Part shown: piece by piece, positions 16,645 through 28,187 of the stretch | Numbering within the stretch: position 1 is the first letter of the stretch | Layout of the letters: the number at the start of each line of letters is the position of its first letter | Assembly (NCBI GenBank): GCA_900548275.1 | Contig: URJY01000003.1 | Coordinates: 1 to 64,000, forward strand | From: an uncultured Opitutales bacterium | Lineage (GTDB): Bacteria; Verrucomicrobiota; Verrucomicrobiia; Opitutales; Intestinicryptomonadaceae | DNA: 64,000 nucleotides | Reading direction: 5' to 3' | The notes under the pieces: model-generated | The model's database searches: none | What the model was told of the DNA's origin: nothing | What the model saw: the letters and a program-made list of their open reading frames with translations, nothing else | Position numbers and translations under genes: made by a program

Positions 16645-18276
16645 ATGGCTAAACAAATCATTTTCGACGAAGCGGCACGCAAGAAAGTCCTCAAGGGCGT
16701 AACGACTCTGGCAAAAGCGGTCAAGGCAACACTCGGCCCGAAGGGCAGAAACGTTGTAATCGACAAGAAATACGGCTCGCCGCTCATCACAAAGGACGGC
16801 GTAACCGTCGCCAAGGAAATCGAACTCGAAGACGTTTTCGAAAATATGGGCGCGCAGGTCATCAAGGAAGTCGCCAACAAAACTTCCGACAACGCGGGCG
16901 ACGGCACGACGACCGCAACGGTTCTCGGCGAAGCAATCTACCGCGAAGGTCTCCGCAACGTAGCGGCGGGCTCGAACCCCATTTTCGTAAAGCGCGGCAT
17001 CGACAAGGCTGTCGAAGCGGCTGTCAAGGAATTGGCTAAGAACTCCAAGCCCGTCAAGGACAGCAACGAAATCCGCCAAGTCGCGACTGTTTCGGCAAAC
17101 TGGGATACGGAAATCGGCAACATCATCGCCGAAGCTATGGACAAGGTCGGCAAGGACGGCACAATCACCGTCGAAGAGGCGAAGTCGATTGACACGACCC
17201 TCGACGTCGTCGAAGGCATGCAGTTCGACAAGGGCTACCTCTCGCCGTACTTCGTAACGAACACCGAATCGATGGAATGCGTACTCGAAAACGCGTACAT
17301 CCTCGTTCACGAAAAGAAGATTTCGAACCTCGCCGAACTCCTTCCGATTCTGCAGGCTGTCGCAAAGACCGGCAAGCCCCTTATGATTATCGCAGAGGAC
17401 GTCGAAGGCGAAGCTCTGGCGGCGTTGGTTGTCAACAAGCTCCGCGGCATGCTCAACGTCTGCGCGGTAAAAGCCCCCGGTTTCGGCGACCGCCGCAAGG
17501 CAATGCTCGAAGACATCGCAATCCTCACGAACGCGCGTTGCATCACCGAAGACCTCGGCTTGAAGCTCGAAAACCTCCAGCTTGCAGACCTTGGTAAGGC
17601 GAAACGCATCACGGTTTCGAAGGAAAACACGACAATCGTCGAAGGCGCGGGCAAATCCGCCGACATTCAGGGTCGCGTAAAGCAGCTCCGCAAGGCTATT
17701 GAAGAAACGACTTCCGACTACGACCGCGAAAAATTGCAGGAACGTCTTGCAAAGCTCGCAGGCGGCGTAGCAGTCATCAACATCGGCGCGGCTACAGAAC
17801 CCGAAATGAAGGAAAAGAAGGCGCGCGTTGACGACGCCCTCCACGCGACACGCGCGGCAGTCGAAGAAGGCATCAGCGCGGGCGGTTCGGTTGCTCTGCT
17901 CCGCACGGCAAAGGCAATCGACGCACTCCAACTCGAAGGCGACGAACTCGTCGGCGCGCAAATCGTACGCCGCGCAATCGAAGCTCCGCTCCGCCAGCTC
18001 TGCGCAAACGCGGGCGAAGAAGGCGCGTTGGTTGTAAAGGAAGTTCTCAACGGCAAAGGCTCGTGGGGCTACAACGTAGCAACGGGCAAGTTCGAAGACC
18101 TCTTCAAGGCCGGCGTTGTCGACCCGACCAAGGTTACGCGTTCGGCTCTGCAGAATGCCGCAAGCGTTGCGGGTCTGCTCCTGACGACCGAATGCATGAT
18201 TGCCGACAAGCCCGAAGAAAAGCCCGCGATGCCCGCAGGCGATCCCTCGATGGGCGGAATGGGCGGAATGATGTAA
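16645..18276 (+). CDS. groEL: Chaperonin GroEL
   Basis: This 543-aa chaperonin forms the double-ring ATP-dependent folding chamber. Visible signatures include TLGPKGRNVVIDK near residue 30, the ATP loop NAGDGTTTATVL near 83, and AAVEEGISAGGSVALLR around residue 405. It ends with a typical Gly/Met-rich tail (GGMGGMGGMM-like). Length matches the family exactly. Two hairpins follow, the second with a T-tract, ending the operon. Confidence 0.98.
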   Translation: MAKQIIFDEAARKKVLKGVTTLAKAVKATLGPKGRNVVIDKKYGSPLITKDGVTVAKEIELEDVFENMGAQVIKEVANKTSDNAGDGTTTATVLGEAIYREGLRNVAAGSNPIFVKRGIDKAVEAAVKELAKNSKPVKDSNEIRQVATVSANWDTEIGNIIAEAMDKVGKDGTITVEEAKSIDTTLDVVEGMQFDKGYLSPYFVTNTESMECVLENAYILVHEKKISNLAELLPILQAVAKTGKPLMIIAEDVEGEALAALVVNKLRGMLNVCAVKAPGFGDRRKAMLEDIAILTNARCITEDLGLKLENLQLADLGKAKRITVSKENTTIVEGAGKSADIQGRVKQLRKAIEETTSDYDREKLQERLAKLAGGVAVINIGAATEPEMKEKKARVDDALHATRAAVEEGISAGGSVALLRTAKAIDALQLEGDELVGAQIVRRAIEAPLRQLCANAGEEGALVVKEVLNGKGSWGYNVATGKFEDLFKAGVVDPTKVTRSALQNAASVAGLLLTTECMIADKPEEKPAMPAGDPSMGGMGGMM

Positions 18277-18335
18277 ATCATTTAGTCGATGCAAATTTCC
18301 CCGCGGATTAAGTCCGCGCGGGAAGCTCAGTTAAG

Positions 18336-18365
18336 GCGGAAGTCGGAAACGGCTTCCGCTTTTTT
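18336..18365 (+). terminator. Terminator after groESL
   Basis: GCGGAAG pairs with CTTCCGC around a 10-nt loop and is followed by six T residues. A second hairpin, CCCGCGGA/TCCGCGCGGG, lies directly upstream at about 18299-18322. Confidence 0.85.
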
Positions 18366-18481
18366 GTGCCCGATTCCGCCGTCGAAAATATTTGCGCAAC
18401 AAAAATAATTTCATTGAATCGGCGGGCGTTGTGTGCAATCCTCATCCTTTCGACTTTCGCGCATTTGCGCGGATTTTGTGT

Positions 18482-20677
18482 ATGAAAATATCTGCTAAAA
18501 CAATGGAAAGAAAAACTATCATTATGGGAATGCTCGCACTGCTGCCCTTCGCGGCGCAGGCGAATTTGGAAACGGTTTTCGAGGAGGATTTTGAAAATCC
18601 CGATTCGCTGAAAATCATAGACGCGGCAAAATTCAAAGCCGAAACGGTTTCGACGGTATCGGGCTCCGACGCAATATCGGGAAGCGGTTCGATAGTCTTC
18701 AACACGCTCAAGAGCAAACAGGGGTGGGAGCCGATTCTCACGATTCCGCTCGAGGGCAAGGGGATGTCGTACCTTGCGGGATTCAAGTACAGGGTTCTCG
18801 ACAAGGATTTGAAGCGCAACGTAAGGCTCGCGGCGGTCATACGCGAAAAAACGCCCGACGGCGAACAGCGCGTCAACGTAAAGTGGCTTAAGACCGATGG
18901 CAAAGTGCACAAAATTTCGTTCGGAGGAACGGTTTTGGGCGAAAGCGGAATGCTCTGTTTCGTCGCCGAGTGCGGCGTGAAAATCGAGCTCGACGACATC
19001 AAAATCGCGAAGTACATTCCGAACCCGAAGGGCGCGTGGATGTTCGAAAAAGACGCGTTCATCGCGATGACCTACACGCCCGCAAACCCCGATTTTCACA
19101 ACTTCAAAGAGCCGTTTCTCGAATACACGAAAGAGCAGTTCTTCCCGTTCATCGACAGGTTCGGACAGTTCAAGCACAGGGATTGGGTCGATAAAATCCA
19201 TTCCGTCGACGACTTCCAAAAGCGCATTGCCGACGAAAAGAAGTTCTACAAGAAAATCGGCGCGATTCCGAACCGCGACCAGTTCTGCGGTCTCGTAAGG
19301 GACGACCTCAAGTTCGAATCGACGGGACGCTTCCGCGTGCAGAAAATCGACGGCAGGTGGTGGTTTGTCGATCCCGAAGGCAACCTGTTCTGGTCGTTCG
19401 GCATAACGTGCGTGGGCAATCTCGACCTAACGCCGATTACCGACCGCGAGAACTATTTCGAGGACATTTCCGACAAGCGTTTCCTCAAGAAAAACAGCTA
19501 CGGACTCCACTACTACAAGGGCAGAAGTTTCGATTCGTACGGATTTCTCGAGCGCAACCTCGTGGCGAAATACGGCGACAACTACCGCGACGTATACGGC
19601 GACGTTGCCGACGAGCGCATGCGGATGTGGGGCTTTACGACATACGGATGCTGGTCGCAGCACTACATAATCGGCAGGGGCAACTTCCCGTTCACGGCGA
19701 TTGCGACTTCGGGCAGGGCTATAAGCTACAAAACCGACACCGAAATGTACGCCTACTGGCGCGACTTCCCCGACTTCTTCACGCCGCAATTCCGCGAAAA
19801 CACCTTCAAGCAGGTGGAGAAAATTGCGCGCCTTATCAATATGCCCGCGTGCGTGGGCGTGTTCGTCGACAACGAGCTTCCGTGGCAGTTCGAAACGCTT
19901 ACGACGATGAGGGCGTTGCTCGGATGTCCCGCGACGCAGCCGTCGAAAATCGAATTCCGCAAAGACCTGCAGGCAAAGTACGGCGAAATCGAAAAGCTCA
20001 ACGCCGCGTGGAAATCGAACTACAAGGATTGGGACGACTTCCTTGCCCGCCGCAATTTCAGCCCCAAGACGAAATCGGGCGAAGCCGATATGCTCGCTTT
20101 CGAGGAGAAAATGTATGCGCACTATTTCAAAACCTGCCGCGACGCGGTCAAGGCTGTCGCGCCTAACACGCTCTACTTGGGCTGCCGCTTTGCGTGGCGC
20201 AACAAGCTTGTCGAGCAGGTTGCCTCGCGCTACTGCGACGTAGTCAGCTACAACGTCTATTCCGACAACATCACGACTTTCTCGCCCGTCAAAGGCTGCG
20301 AAGACAAGCCCGTGCTCATCGGCGAATTCCACTTCGGCAATACCGACAAGGGCATTTACGGCGGCGGGCTCAACCCGCGCGGCACGACCGAAAACCGCAA
20401 AAAGGCTTTCGAAAACTACGCAATCAGCGCGTTCGAAAATCCGAACGTCGTCGGCGCGCACTGGTTTCAGTGGTTCGACCTCTGCACGGCGGGGCGTTTC
20501 AACGGCGCAAACTACGCGATAGGTTTTGTGGATATTTGCGACACGCCCGACTACGTCATCGTGAAGGCGGCGCGCAAGCTCGCGAAGAAAATGTACACGC
20601 TGCGCCTCAAGGGCGGGCAGAGCACGACGCAGAGCGAGGGCACCGCGCTTTCGGTAATCGATACCGACAAAAAGTAG
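18482..20677 (+). CDS. Secreted GH50-like beta-agarase family hydrolase
   Basis: The N-terminus carries a signal peptide (the second Met, residue 8, starts the hydrophobic stretch TIIMGMLALLPFAAQA). A beta-rich module of about 200 residues follows, then a TIM-barrel of the GH50/GH42 type: GRWWFVDPEGNLFWSFGITC near 290, the acid/base candidate E465 in VFVDNELPW and the nucleophile candidate E615 in LIGEFHFG. The product is 731 aa. GH50 enzymes are mostly beta-agarases; whether agarose is the substrate here is uncertain. The ATG at 18482 is chosen because it precedes the signal peptide. A secreted protein of unknown function follows 5 bp downstream. Confidence 0.8.
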   Translation: MKISAKTMERKTIIMGMLALLPFAAQANLETVFEEDFENPDSLKIIDAAKFKAETVSTVSGSDAISGSGSIVFNTLKSKQGWEPILTIPLEGKGMSYLAGFKYRVLDKDLKRNVRLAAVIREKTPDGEQRVNVKWLKTDGKVHKISFGGTVLGESGMLCFVAECGVKIELDDIKIAKYIPNPKGAWMFEKDAFIAMTYTPANPDFHNFKEPFLEYTKEQFFPFIDRFGQFKHRDWVDKIHSVDDFQKRIADEKKFYKKIGAIPNRDQFCGLVRDDLKFESTGRFRVQKIDGRWWFVDPEGNLFWSFGITCVGNLDLTPITDRENYFEDISDKRFLKKNSYGLHYYKGRSFDSYGFLERNLVAKYGDNYRDVYGDVADERMRMWGFTTYGCWSQHYIIGRGNFPFTAIATSGRAISYKTDTEMYAYWRDFPDFFTPQFRENTFKQVEKIARLINMPACVGVFVDNELPWQFETLTTMRALLGCPATQPSKIEFRKDLQAKYGEIEKLNAAWKSNYKDWDDFLARRNFSPKTKSGEADMLAFEEKMYAHYFKTCRDAVKAVAPNTLYLGCRFAWRNKLVEQVASRYCDVVSYNVYSDNITTFSPVKGCEDKPVLIGEFHFGNTDKGIYGGGLNPRGTTENRKKAFENYAISAFENPNVVGAHWFQWFDLCTAGRFNGANYAIGFVDICDTPDYVIVKAARKLAKKMYTLRLKGGQSTTQSEGTALSVIDTDKK

Positions 20678-20682
20678 CGGCT

Positions 20683-22329
20683 ATGTTTTCTTCGGCAAAA
20701 AAGTTGTTTTTTCTTGCGGGGGCGGCGTTGTGTCTGCCCCTTTTTGCCGAAGAACCGCCGCCCGACAGGTTGATATGGAATGGCAAAACATATCAAATCG
20801 AGGGGTATGTGTATCCGTTCGAAAAAGTCGGCGCAGGCGGCGCGCTCGGAGGGAGCTTTTCGAAATCGTGCTTCCGAAATGTGTATGTTTTCGAAATCGA
20901 GAACGGGCGGCTTGTCTGCAAAAAGCTTCTTTCGCGGACGGCGGACGGCGAGGTAGAGACGCGCAAGAGCGAAATCGGCGGCGGAATTTTCTGCGACTGG
21001 TTTTCGGCGAAAAACGTCGGTCTGCGCGAAATGCGCTCGGGCGGGGAGCGGTTTTTTCTCGAGGAGAAAAGCTATGTGTTGGATGTGGAAAAGGGTGCGG
21101 CGCGGGTGCGTATCGCCCGCGAAATGCCCGAACTTCGGATGTCGTACTCCGACAGTGAGCGCAGGGCGGGCGTCGTCTACGACCCGTCGCGCGACGACTG
21201 GCGCGGGTGCTTCGAACTCGGGCACTTTTGTCTCAAGCCGCTGCGGATGGAGTATTCGGGCTTTGCCGATTTGTCCGTCGCCCGCGAAATTCTGCGGCTG
21301 AAACGCGTAAAGACGCGCGGGTTTGTCTCGAGCTACTTCAGGAGCAGGCGCGGCACGGTTTATCTGAATCTGAATTTGCCGCCCACGCGCACGAGCGGGT
21401 TTTGTTCGGCGTCGTTTGTCTGTGCCGACTTTTTCGATTTCGAGGGCGACGCGGTGGAGGTTGAAATCGAAAATCCGCTTACGCTATCGCGGCGGGTTGT
21501 TGCAATCCGCGCCCTTTCGAAGCGCGAGAGCGTCCACAATCCGCGCGGAAGGAAATACGTCCCGAATTACGAAACGGGCAGGGCGTTTGTCGCCGATTTG
21601 AAAAAGCTCTATCCCGAAATTTCCTCCGCGAACATCGACGCGCGGAAGTTGTCGTCGAAGATGTCGGCGGGCCACGGCGGATTTTCGTTTGCGGTTTTCT
21701 ACGGCGAGAGGGCGCGTCGGGCGGTGGACTCGGTTTCGGTCGGCGTTTCGGATGCTTCGGAATTCGACTACGCCTTTCGCTATCCCGATTTCGATTTGAA
21801 AAACGCCGCCTTTTCGGTCGTGTTCCGTTTCGTTCCGAAGAATTTTTCCGATATCGAAAACTGGCGTTTCCCGAAGCGTGTGAAGTTGGGCGGAATCGAC
21901 TGTTGGAGCTTCGACGGCGAGCGGAGCGCGGCATTTCGCTTTGCGACTTCGCCTCTCGGCAACATAGAAAAAATAGCGGGCGAGATGGACGACCTTGAGG
22001 TGCTCGAGACGCTTTCGTTTCTGCTTTCTTCGAACGCGCAGTCTTCGGCTTCGGGGGCTGAGCGGTTGCGGGTTGCGGCTATGCGCACGGGGCGCGTCGA
22101 TTTCAAAAAGTACCCCTACTATGCCAGAATACTCGTAAATTTCGACGCGGGCAGGGCGGTTGCGAAGATTTTTGCGGAGCGGCTTGCCGACTTTCTCGGT
22201 TTCGATTGCGGCTTCAATGCGGCGTTTATCGATTCGGAAGATTTTGACAATTCGCAGAAGTGCAGGGCGATTTCGCGCAGGCTCGATTCGGAAATTTCGA
22301 AAGCTCAAAACAGGTACAAAAGGAAATGA
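20683..22329 (+). CDS. Secreted protein of unknown function
   Basis: I do not recognise this 548-aa protein. Residues 1-22 form a signal peptide ending near LFAEEPPP, so it is exported. The rest is rich in beta-strand-like segments and basic/acidic residues, with no catalytic motif I can name. Near residue 225 the text NLNLPPTRTSGFCSASFVC suggests paired strands. It starts 5 bp after the GH50-like gene and ends 1 bp before a small membrane-protein gene, so the three are probably one transcript. A role in handling the glycan released by the hydrolase is possible but unsupported by sequence. Confidence 0.7.
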   Translation: MFSSAKKLFFLAGAALCLPLFAEEPPPDRLIWNGKTYQIEGYVYPFEKVGAGGALGGSFSKSCFRNVYVFEIENGRLVCKKLLSRTADGEVETRKSEIGGGIFCDWFSAKNVGLREMRSGGERFFLEEKSYVLDVEKGAARVRIAREMPELRMSYSDSERRAGVVYDPSRDDWRGCFELGHFCLKPLRMEYSGFADLSVAREILRLKRVKTRGFVSSYFRSRRGTVYLNLNLPPTRTSGFCSASFVCADFFDFEGDAVEVEIENPLTLSRRVVAIRALSKRESVHNPRGRKYVPNYETGRAFVADLKKLYPEISSANIDARKLSSKMSAGHGGFSFAVFYGERARRAVDSVSVGVSDASEFDYAFRYPDFDLKNAAFSVVFRFVPKNFSDIENWRFPKRVKLGGIDCWSFDGERSAAFRFATSPLGNIEKIAGEMDDLEVLETLSFLLSSNAQSSASGAERLRVAAMRTGRVDFKKYPYYARILVNFDAGRAVAKIFAERLADFLGFDCGFNAAFIDSEDFDNSQKCRAISRRLDSEISKAQNRYKRK

Positions 22330-22330
22330 T

Positions 22331-22672
22331 ATGGACGATAATATGACGGTTTATATGGCGATTGCGGGGATATTCGTCGGGCTATTCGGCTCGCTTATAG
22401 GATTGTATTTTTCGTCGAAGCGCGTGTGCGGCGCGATTATGCGGCGCGGCGACCTCGACGACGGACAAAAGCTTTCCGCGCTTTTTCTCTATTTCCGCGC
22501 GCTATTTTGGGGAGCTTCGCTCATCCTGCTTTTTATGGCGTTGCTTTCCGTGCTTGTGTTTGCGCGGCTTTCGCACGCAATCGGCAATTTCGAGTATATG
22601 CCGCTAATGCTGCTTCTGGCGGGCGGATTTTTCGCCGTCTACTCTTTCGTCTTCCGCCGCTACCGCAAGTAG
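22331..22672 (+). CDS. Small membrane protein of unknown function
   Basis: This 113-aa protein has three hydrophobic helices, at about residues 6-28, 57-80 and 88-106, with a basic loop (SSKRVCGAIMRRGDLDDGQK) between the first two. The start ATG is 1 nt after the preceding stop codon and is preceded by AGGAAATGAT. No family is recognised. It is the last gene of the GH50-like cluster; a bidirectional terminator follows. Confidence 0.7.
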   Translation: MDDNMTVYMAIAGIFVGLFGSLIGLYFSSKRVCGAIMRRGDLDDGQKLSALFLYFRALFWGASLILLFMALLSVLVFARLSHAIGNFEYMPLMLLLAGGFFAVYSFVFRRYRK

Positions 22673-22731
22673 TCGGGGCGGTTTCCCAGTGCCCGATTTT
22701 ACGGCGTTTGCCGTCGATATTTTCCAAACAA

Positions 22732-22764
22732 AAAACCCGCCGTTTTTGCAAACGCGCGGGTTTT
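22732..22764. terminator. Bidirectional terminator between membrane gene and sdhB/frdB
   Basis: AAAACCCGC and GCGGGTTTT form a stem with A/T tracts on both sides, so it can serve both the plus-strand gene ending at 22672 and the minus-strand fumarate reductase operon ending at 22785. Confidence 0.85.
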
Positions 22765-22784
22765 GTTTTGAATGTCTTTCGGAA

Positions 22785-23546
22785 CTATTGACCTTGGGTT
22801 GCGAGCTGTTTCGCTTTCGCAACGGCGTAGTCGCGGTTCATCTTCGCGATGAAGTCGAGAGTGATGCCCTTCGGGCAAACCGCTTGGCATTCGCCGTAGT
22901 TCGAGCAGTTGCCGAACCCGAGTTCGTCCATCTTTTCAACCATTGCGATTGTGCGCTTGTCCTTTTCGGGCGCGCCCTGCGGCAGGTAGTTGAGGTGCGA
23001 GACCTTCGCCGCCGTGAAGAGCATTGCCGAAGCGTTCGGGCATGCCGCAACGCACGCGCCGCAACCGATACATGCCGCCGCGTCCATCGCCTTTTCGAGT
23101 GTGTCCTTTGCGATGAGAACCGCGTTTGCGTCCTGCGGTGCGCCCGTGCGAATCGAGATATAGCCGCCCGCCTGTTGGATTTGGTCGAGGGCTTCGCGCG
23201 AGACAACGAGGTCTTTCTTAATCGGGAACGGGCCCGCTCTCCACGGTTCTACAACGATTGTGTCGCCGTCCTTGAACTTGCGCATATGCAGCTGGCAGAC
23301 GGTTGTTTCGCGTTCGGGGCCGTGGGGGATGCCGTTGATTACCATCGAGCACATGCCGCAGATACCTTCGCGGCAGTCGTGGTCGAATGCAATCGGTTCT
23401 TTGTTTTGCGCAACGAGCTGTTCGTTGAGAATGTCGAACATTTCGAGGAACGAGCTGTCTTCGCTTACGTTGTCGACGGTGTAGGTTTCGAAACGTCCCT
23501 TAACGTTTTCGCCCTTCTGTCTCCAAATTTTAAGATGTACTTTCAT
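22785..23546 (-). CDS. sdhB: Fumarate reductase/succinate dehydrogenase iron-sulfur subunit
   Basis: This 253-aa subunit carries electrons between the flavoprotein and the membrane quinone site. Cysteines for the [2Fe-2S] cluster lie in CREGICGMCSM near residue 62. The [4Fe-4S] and [3Fe-4S] ligands are in CIGCGACVAACPNA near 153 and CSNYGECQAVCPKG near 205. It is the last gene of the minus-strand order cytochrome b, flavoprotein, Fe-S. GGAATACAA precedes the ATG. The direction of catalysis (succinate oxidation or fumarate reduction) cannot be decided from sequence; the frdB name would be equally suitable. Confidence 0.93.
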   Translation of the reverse strand: MKVHLKIWRQKGENVKGRFETYTVDNVSEDSSFLEMFDILNEQLVAQNKEPIAFDHDCREGICGMCSMVINGIPHGPERETTVCQLHMRKFKDGDTIVVEPWRAGPFPIKKDLVVSREALDQIQQAGGYISIRTGAPQDANAVLIAKDTLEKAMDAAACIGCGACVAACPNASAMLFTAAKVSHLNYLPQGAPEKDKRTIAMVEKMDELGFGNCSNYGECQAVCPKGITLDFIAKMNRDYAVAKAKQLATQGQ

Positions 23547-23566
23547 TTGTATTCCGAAATTTTAGA

Positions 23567-25495
<1,929 letters not shown>

Positions 25496-25513
25496 TGTTG
25501 TTCCCTTCGATTG

Positions 25514-26344
25514 TTATTTCTTTGTGCAGGGTTTGCAGCCTTCCTTGAGGAAGTCGTAGTTTACGAAAATCTGACCCTTTGCGTCTTTGAGTTGGCTGAA
25601 CTGTTTTTCAACCTGCGCAACGGGGAGAATCTGGCAGTCGGTGTACTTGGAGACGAGAACCGCCAGCGGGTTAATCGAGAAGCCGAGCGCGATTACAATG
25701 CAGTAGAGCATTGCGATTGCGTTCAGGCGGTAACGCCACGCTTCGTTGCGGAAACCGATGCTCTGGAACATGCTGCTTACGCCGTGCGAGAGGTGGAAAC
25801 CGATGACGACCATCGAGAAAATGTATGCAACTGAAATCCACGGATTCGAGAAGCCCAGAATGAGCATTGCGTAGACGTCGTGGAGCGTCTTGCCTTCGTA
25901 CATGCCCGCCGTAGCCTTCCATTCGAGGAGCTTAAACGAGGGGTCGAGGTTGAGCACGGTGTAGTGCATGAGGTGGATGACTGCGAACAGTGCGATAATC
26001 GTACCCGAGAAAATCATTGTTCTGCCCGCGAAAGTGCAAGCCAGACTCTTTTTGACCGAGTAGCGTTGCGGACGCGACTTGCCGTTTTCGAGGACGAGCA
26101 GGTACGCCGTCAGCAGGTGCAACACAAAGCAAGCTCCCAGACAGAGTCTGAAGCCCCAGAGTATCTCCCACGGAAGGGTCTGGAGGAAGTTTGCATATGC
26201 GTTGATTGCGTGCGGACCGCCTTCCAACGTCTGCAGGTTTCCGAGCATATGTATCAGCAGGAACGAAGCCAATACAAAACCCGTAACGGCCATCGCGAAT
26301 TTTTTCATCAGCGACGACATCAGTGATTTTTTTATGTTTCCCAT
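25514..26344 (-). CDS. sdhC: Fumarate reductase/succinate dehydrogenase cytochrome b subunit
   Basis: This 276-aa membrane anchor has about five hydrophobic helices and histidines in LLIHMLGNLQ, IHLMHYTVLN and GFHLSHGVSSMFQS positioned to bind two haems, as in type B diheme enzymes. It heads the operon. The start is the ATG at 26344 (MGNIKKSLMSS); the open frame runs far upstream antisense to GH13 but that part is not coding. A short soluble tail ends in GCKPCTKK, an unusual paired-cysteine end that I cannot explain. Confidence 0.92.
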   Translation of the reverse strand: MGNIKKSLMSSLMKKFAMAVTGFVLASFLLIHMLGNLQTLEGGPHAINAYANFLQTLPWEILWGFRLCLGACFVLHLLTAYLLVLENGKSRPQRYSVKKSLACTFAGRTMIFSGTIIALFAVIHLMHYTVLNLDPSFKLLEWKATAGMYEGKTLHDVYAMLILGFSNPWISVAYIFSMVVIGFHLSHGVSSMFQSIGFRNEAWRYRLNAIAMLYCIVIALGFSINPLAVLVSKYTDCQILPVAQVEKQFSQLKDAKGQIFVNYDFLKEGCKPCTKK

Positions 26345-26526
26345 GATTTTCTTTTTCAGGTTACGATTGCTAAAAATGGAAGCCTCAACTAATGCAAAAT
26401 TGAGCTTTCCTTTCAACAAAATTTTTCGGGAAAGTTGGCGGATTGTCGGGCGGCAGGCTCGGAAAAGCCTTGCGGAATCCGCCTCGATATCCGGTTGACA
26501 GTTTACCGAATTTTCCGCGAATTTTC

Positions 26527-26556
26527 TTGCCCGCCGATTTCCGAAATTTCTATACT
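26527..26556 (+). promoter_or_regulatory. Candidate sigma-70 promoter of the GH13 gene
   Basis: TTGCCC (-35) and TATACT (-10) are separated by 18 bp and lie 50 bp upstream of the GH13 ATG. The -10 box matches the consensus at five of six positions. A perfect TTGACA at about 26494-26499 lies further upstream but has no good -10 box at standard spacing. Confidence 0.45.
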
Positions 26557-26605
26557 TGCCGCCGCAATTCAAAAACAACCTACAACAACACACAAAAATT
26601 CGCAT

Positions 26606-28054
26606 ATGAGAAAACTGCTCGCTTTTATCGCCGCGCTCGCCGTTGCGGCAAACGCGTCCGCAACAATAAAGGTCGCAAGACCCGTTTCGGAAGACTTCAA
26701 AAAATCGGTGATTTACCAAATTCTTCTGCCTGCATTCACCCAAGAGGGCACTATAAACAAGGCGGCGGAAATGCTGCCCTACATAAAGTCTCTCGGCGTG
26801 GACATCGTCTACCTCTGCCCGCTCACCGAACACGACGAGGATATGGACAAAAAATTCTGGAGCGAACGCCAGAAAGCCGCCAAGACGGAAAATCCGAAAA
26901 ATCCGTACCGAATGAAGGACTACTTCAAAATCGACCCGTCCTACGGCACTTCCGACGACGTGAAAAAATTCGTCGAAAAGGCGCACTCGCTCGGGCTGAA
27001 AGTGGTTTTCGACCTCGTGTACTACCACTGCGGGCCCAAGGCAAACATCATCAGGGAGCATCCCGACTTCGTGCTTTACAAACCCGACGGCAGCTTCGAT
27101 ACGGGCGAGTGGGCATTCCCCAAGCTCAATTTCAAAAACGTCCAACTGCGCGAGTACCTGACAAAAAATATGGAGCATTTTGTCAAGGAATACAATATCG
27201 ACGGCTTCCGTACCGATGTCGGCGAAATGGTGCCATCCGACTTCTGGGACGCCGCCGCCGAGCGCGTGCGCAAAATCAAGCCCGAGCTTCTGATGATTGA
27301 AGAGAGCGAACGCCACTCCGCGACCGAAAAAACGTACGACGCCACCTACGAAGTCCTCTGGCAGCGCAAGACAATCGAGGTCTTCCACGACAAAAAGCCC
27401 GCGAAAATCCTGCGCGAGCGTTGGGAGTCTTTCGACAGGGAACAGCCGAAAAACGCGCGCGTTCTCCGCGCAATGGAAAACCACGACTTCGCCAACGGGC
27501 CTTTCCGCAAACGCTGCGAAATCCGCTTCGGATACCGCGGAATGGACGCCGTGATGGTGATGAATTTTACGCTCGACGGCATTCCCTTTATATACAGCGG
27601 CAACGAATTTGCCGACGACGCGCCGATGACCATTTTTTCCGACCGCACGCACGGCAGATACTTCACCGAATGGGCGAATATGTTTACCGAGCAGGGCAAA
27701 CGCAGAATGGCACTCGTGAAAAAGCTCATAGAGCTGCGCAAAGACCCCGTATTTTTCGACGGCAAAACGCGTTGGCTCGACAACGACAACCCCGAGGCGG
27801 TTCTTTCGTACGCCAGAGAGTCCGAAGAGGGCAGGGCACTGGTCGTAATCAACGTATCGGATAAATGCGTTTCGACCATTGTTGACGCCGACTTCGACGG
27901 CGCGGCGCAGCTGCTGTCGTACGGCGCAAAATACGAATCTGACGAAGGCGCGACGAAACTGGAACTTCAGCCGAAAGGCTACATAGTGCTGCGGAAAAAC
28001 GCGGAAAAGAGAAACCCGAAAGTACTGCGTCGCAACCGCGCGCCGATAATGTAG
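26606..28054 (+). CDS. Exported GH13 alpha-amylase family protein
   Basis: This 482-aa enzyme belongs to the alpha-amylase family acting on alpha-glucans. Residues 1-19 form a signal peptide ending ANASA. The barrel shows the usual conserved regions: VVFDLVYYHCG, GFRTDVGE with nucleophile D204, LLMIEESE with acid/base at E232 or E233, and AMENHDF with D294. A short C-terminal beta domain follows. The C-terminal ~15 residues are very basic (KRNPKVLRRNRAP). The ATG at 26606 is chosen because the signal peptide starts there. Product specificity is not predictable. It ends in a strong terminator shared with GH106. Confidence 0.9.
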   Translation: MRKLLAFIAALAVAANASATIKVARPVSEDFKKSVIYQILLPAFTQEGTINKAAEMLPYIKSLGVDIVYLCPLTEHDEDMDKKFWSERQKAAKTENPKNPYRMKDYFKIDPSYGTSDDVKKFVEKAHSLGLKVVFDLVYYHCGPKANIIREHPDFVLYKPDGSFDTGEWAFPKLNFKNVQLREYLTKNMEHFVKEYNIDGFRTDVGEMVPSDFWDAAAERVRKIKPELLMIEESERHSATEKTYDATYEVLWQRKTIEVFHDKKPAKILRERWESFDREQPKNARVLRAMENHDFANGPFRKRCEIRFGYRGMDAVMVMNFTLDGIPFIYSGNEFADDAPMTIFSDRTHGRYFTEWANMFTEQGKRRMALVKKLIELRKDPVFFDGKTRWLDNDNPEAVLSYARESEEGRALVVINVSDKCVSTIVDADFDGAAQLLSYGAKYESDEGATKLELQPKGYIVLRKNAEKRNPKVLRRNRAPIM

Positions 28055-28078
28055 CTCCATCCATCCGACCGACGAACA

Positions 28079-28152
28079 AAACACCCCGCAACTTGCCGAA
28101 GTAGACATCGCACTGCGTATGCGAATGCCTTTCGGCGAAGCGGGGTGTTGTT
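28079..28152. terminator. Long hairpin terminator between GH13 and GH106
   Basis: ACACCCCGC at 28081 pairs with GCGGGGTGT ending near 28148, with an inner GCCGAA/TTCGGC stem. T-rich sequence follows on the plus strand. It lies between the convergent GH13 and GH106 genes and could act in both directions. Confidence 0.7.
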
Positions 28153-28187
28153 GTTTATGTGTATTTGTCCGCCGTGTTTCGGGTTGT

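Noticed and set aside
26345..28108. Upstream extension of the cytochrome b frame on the minus strand
   Set aside because: It is antisense to GH13; the protein family starts at MGNIKKS (26344).
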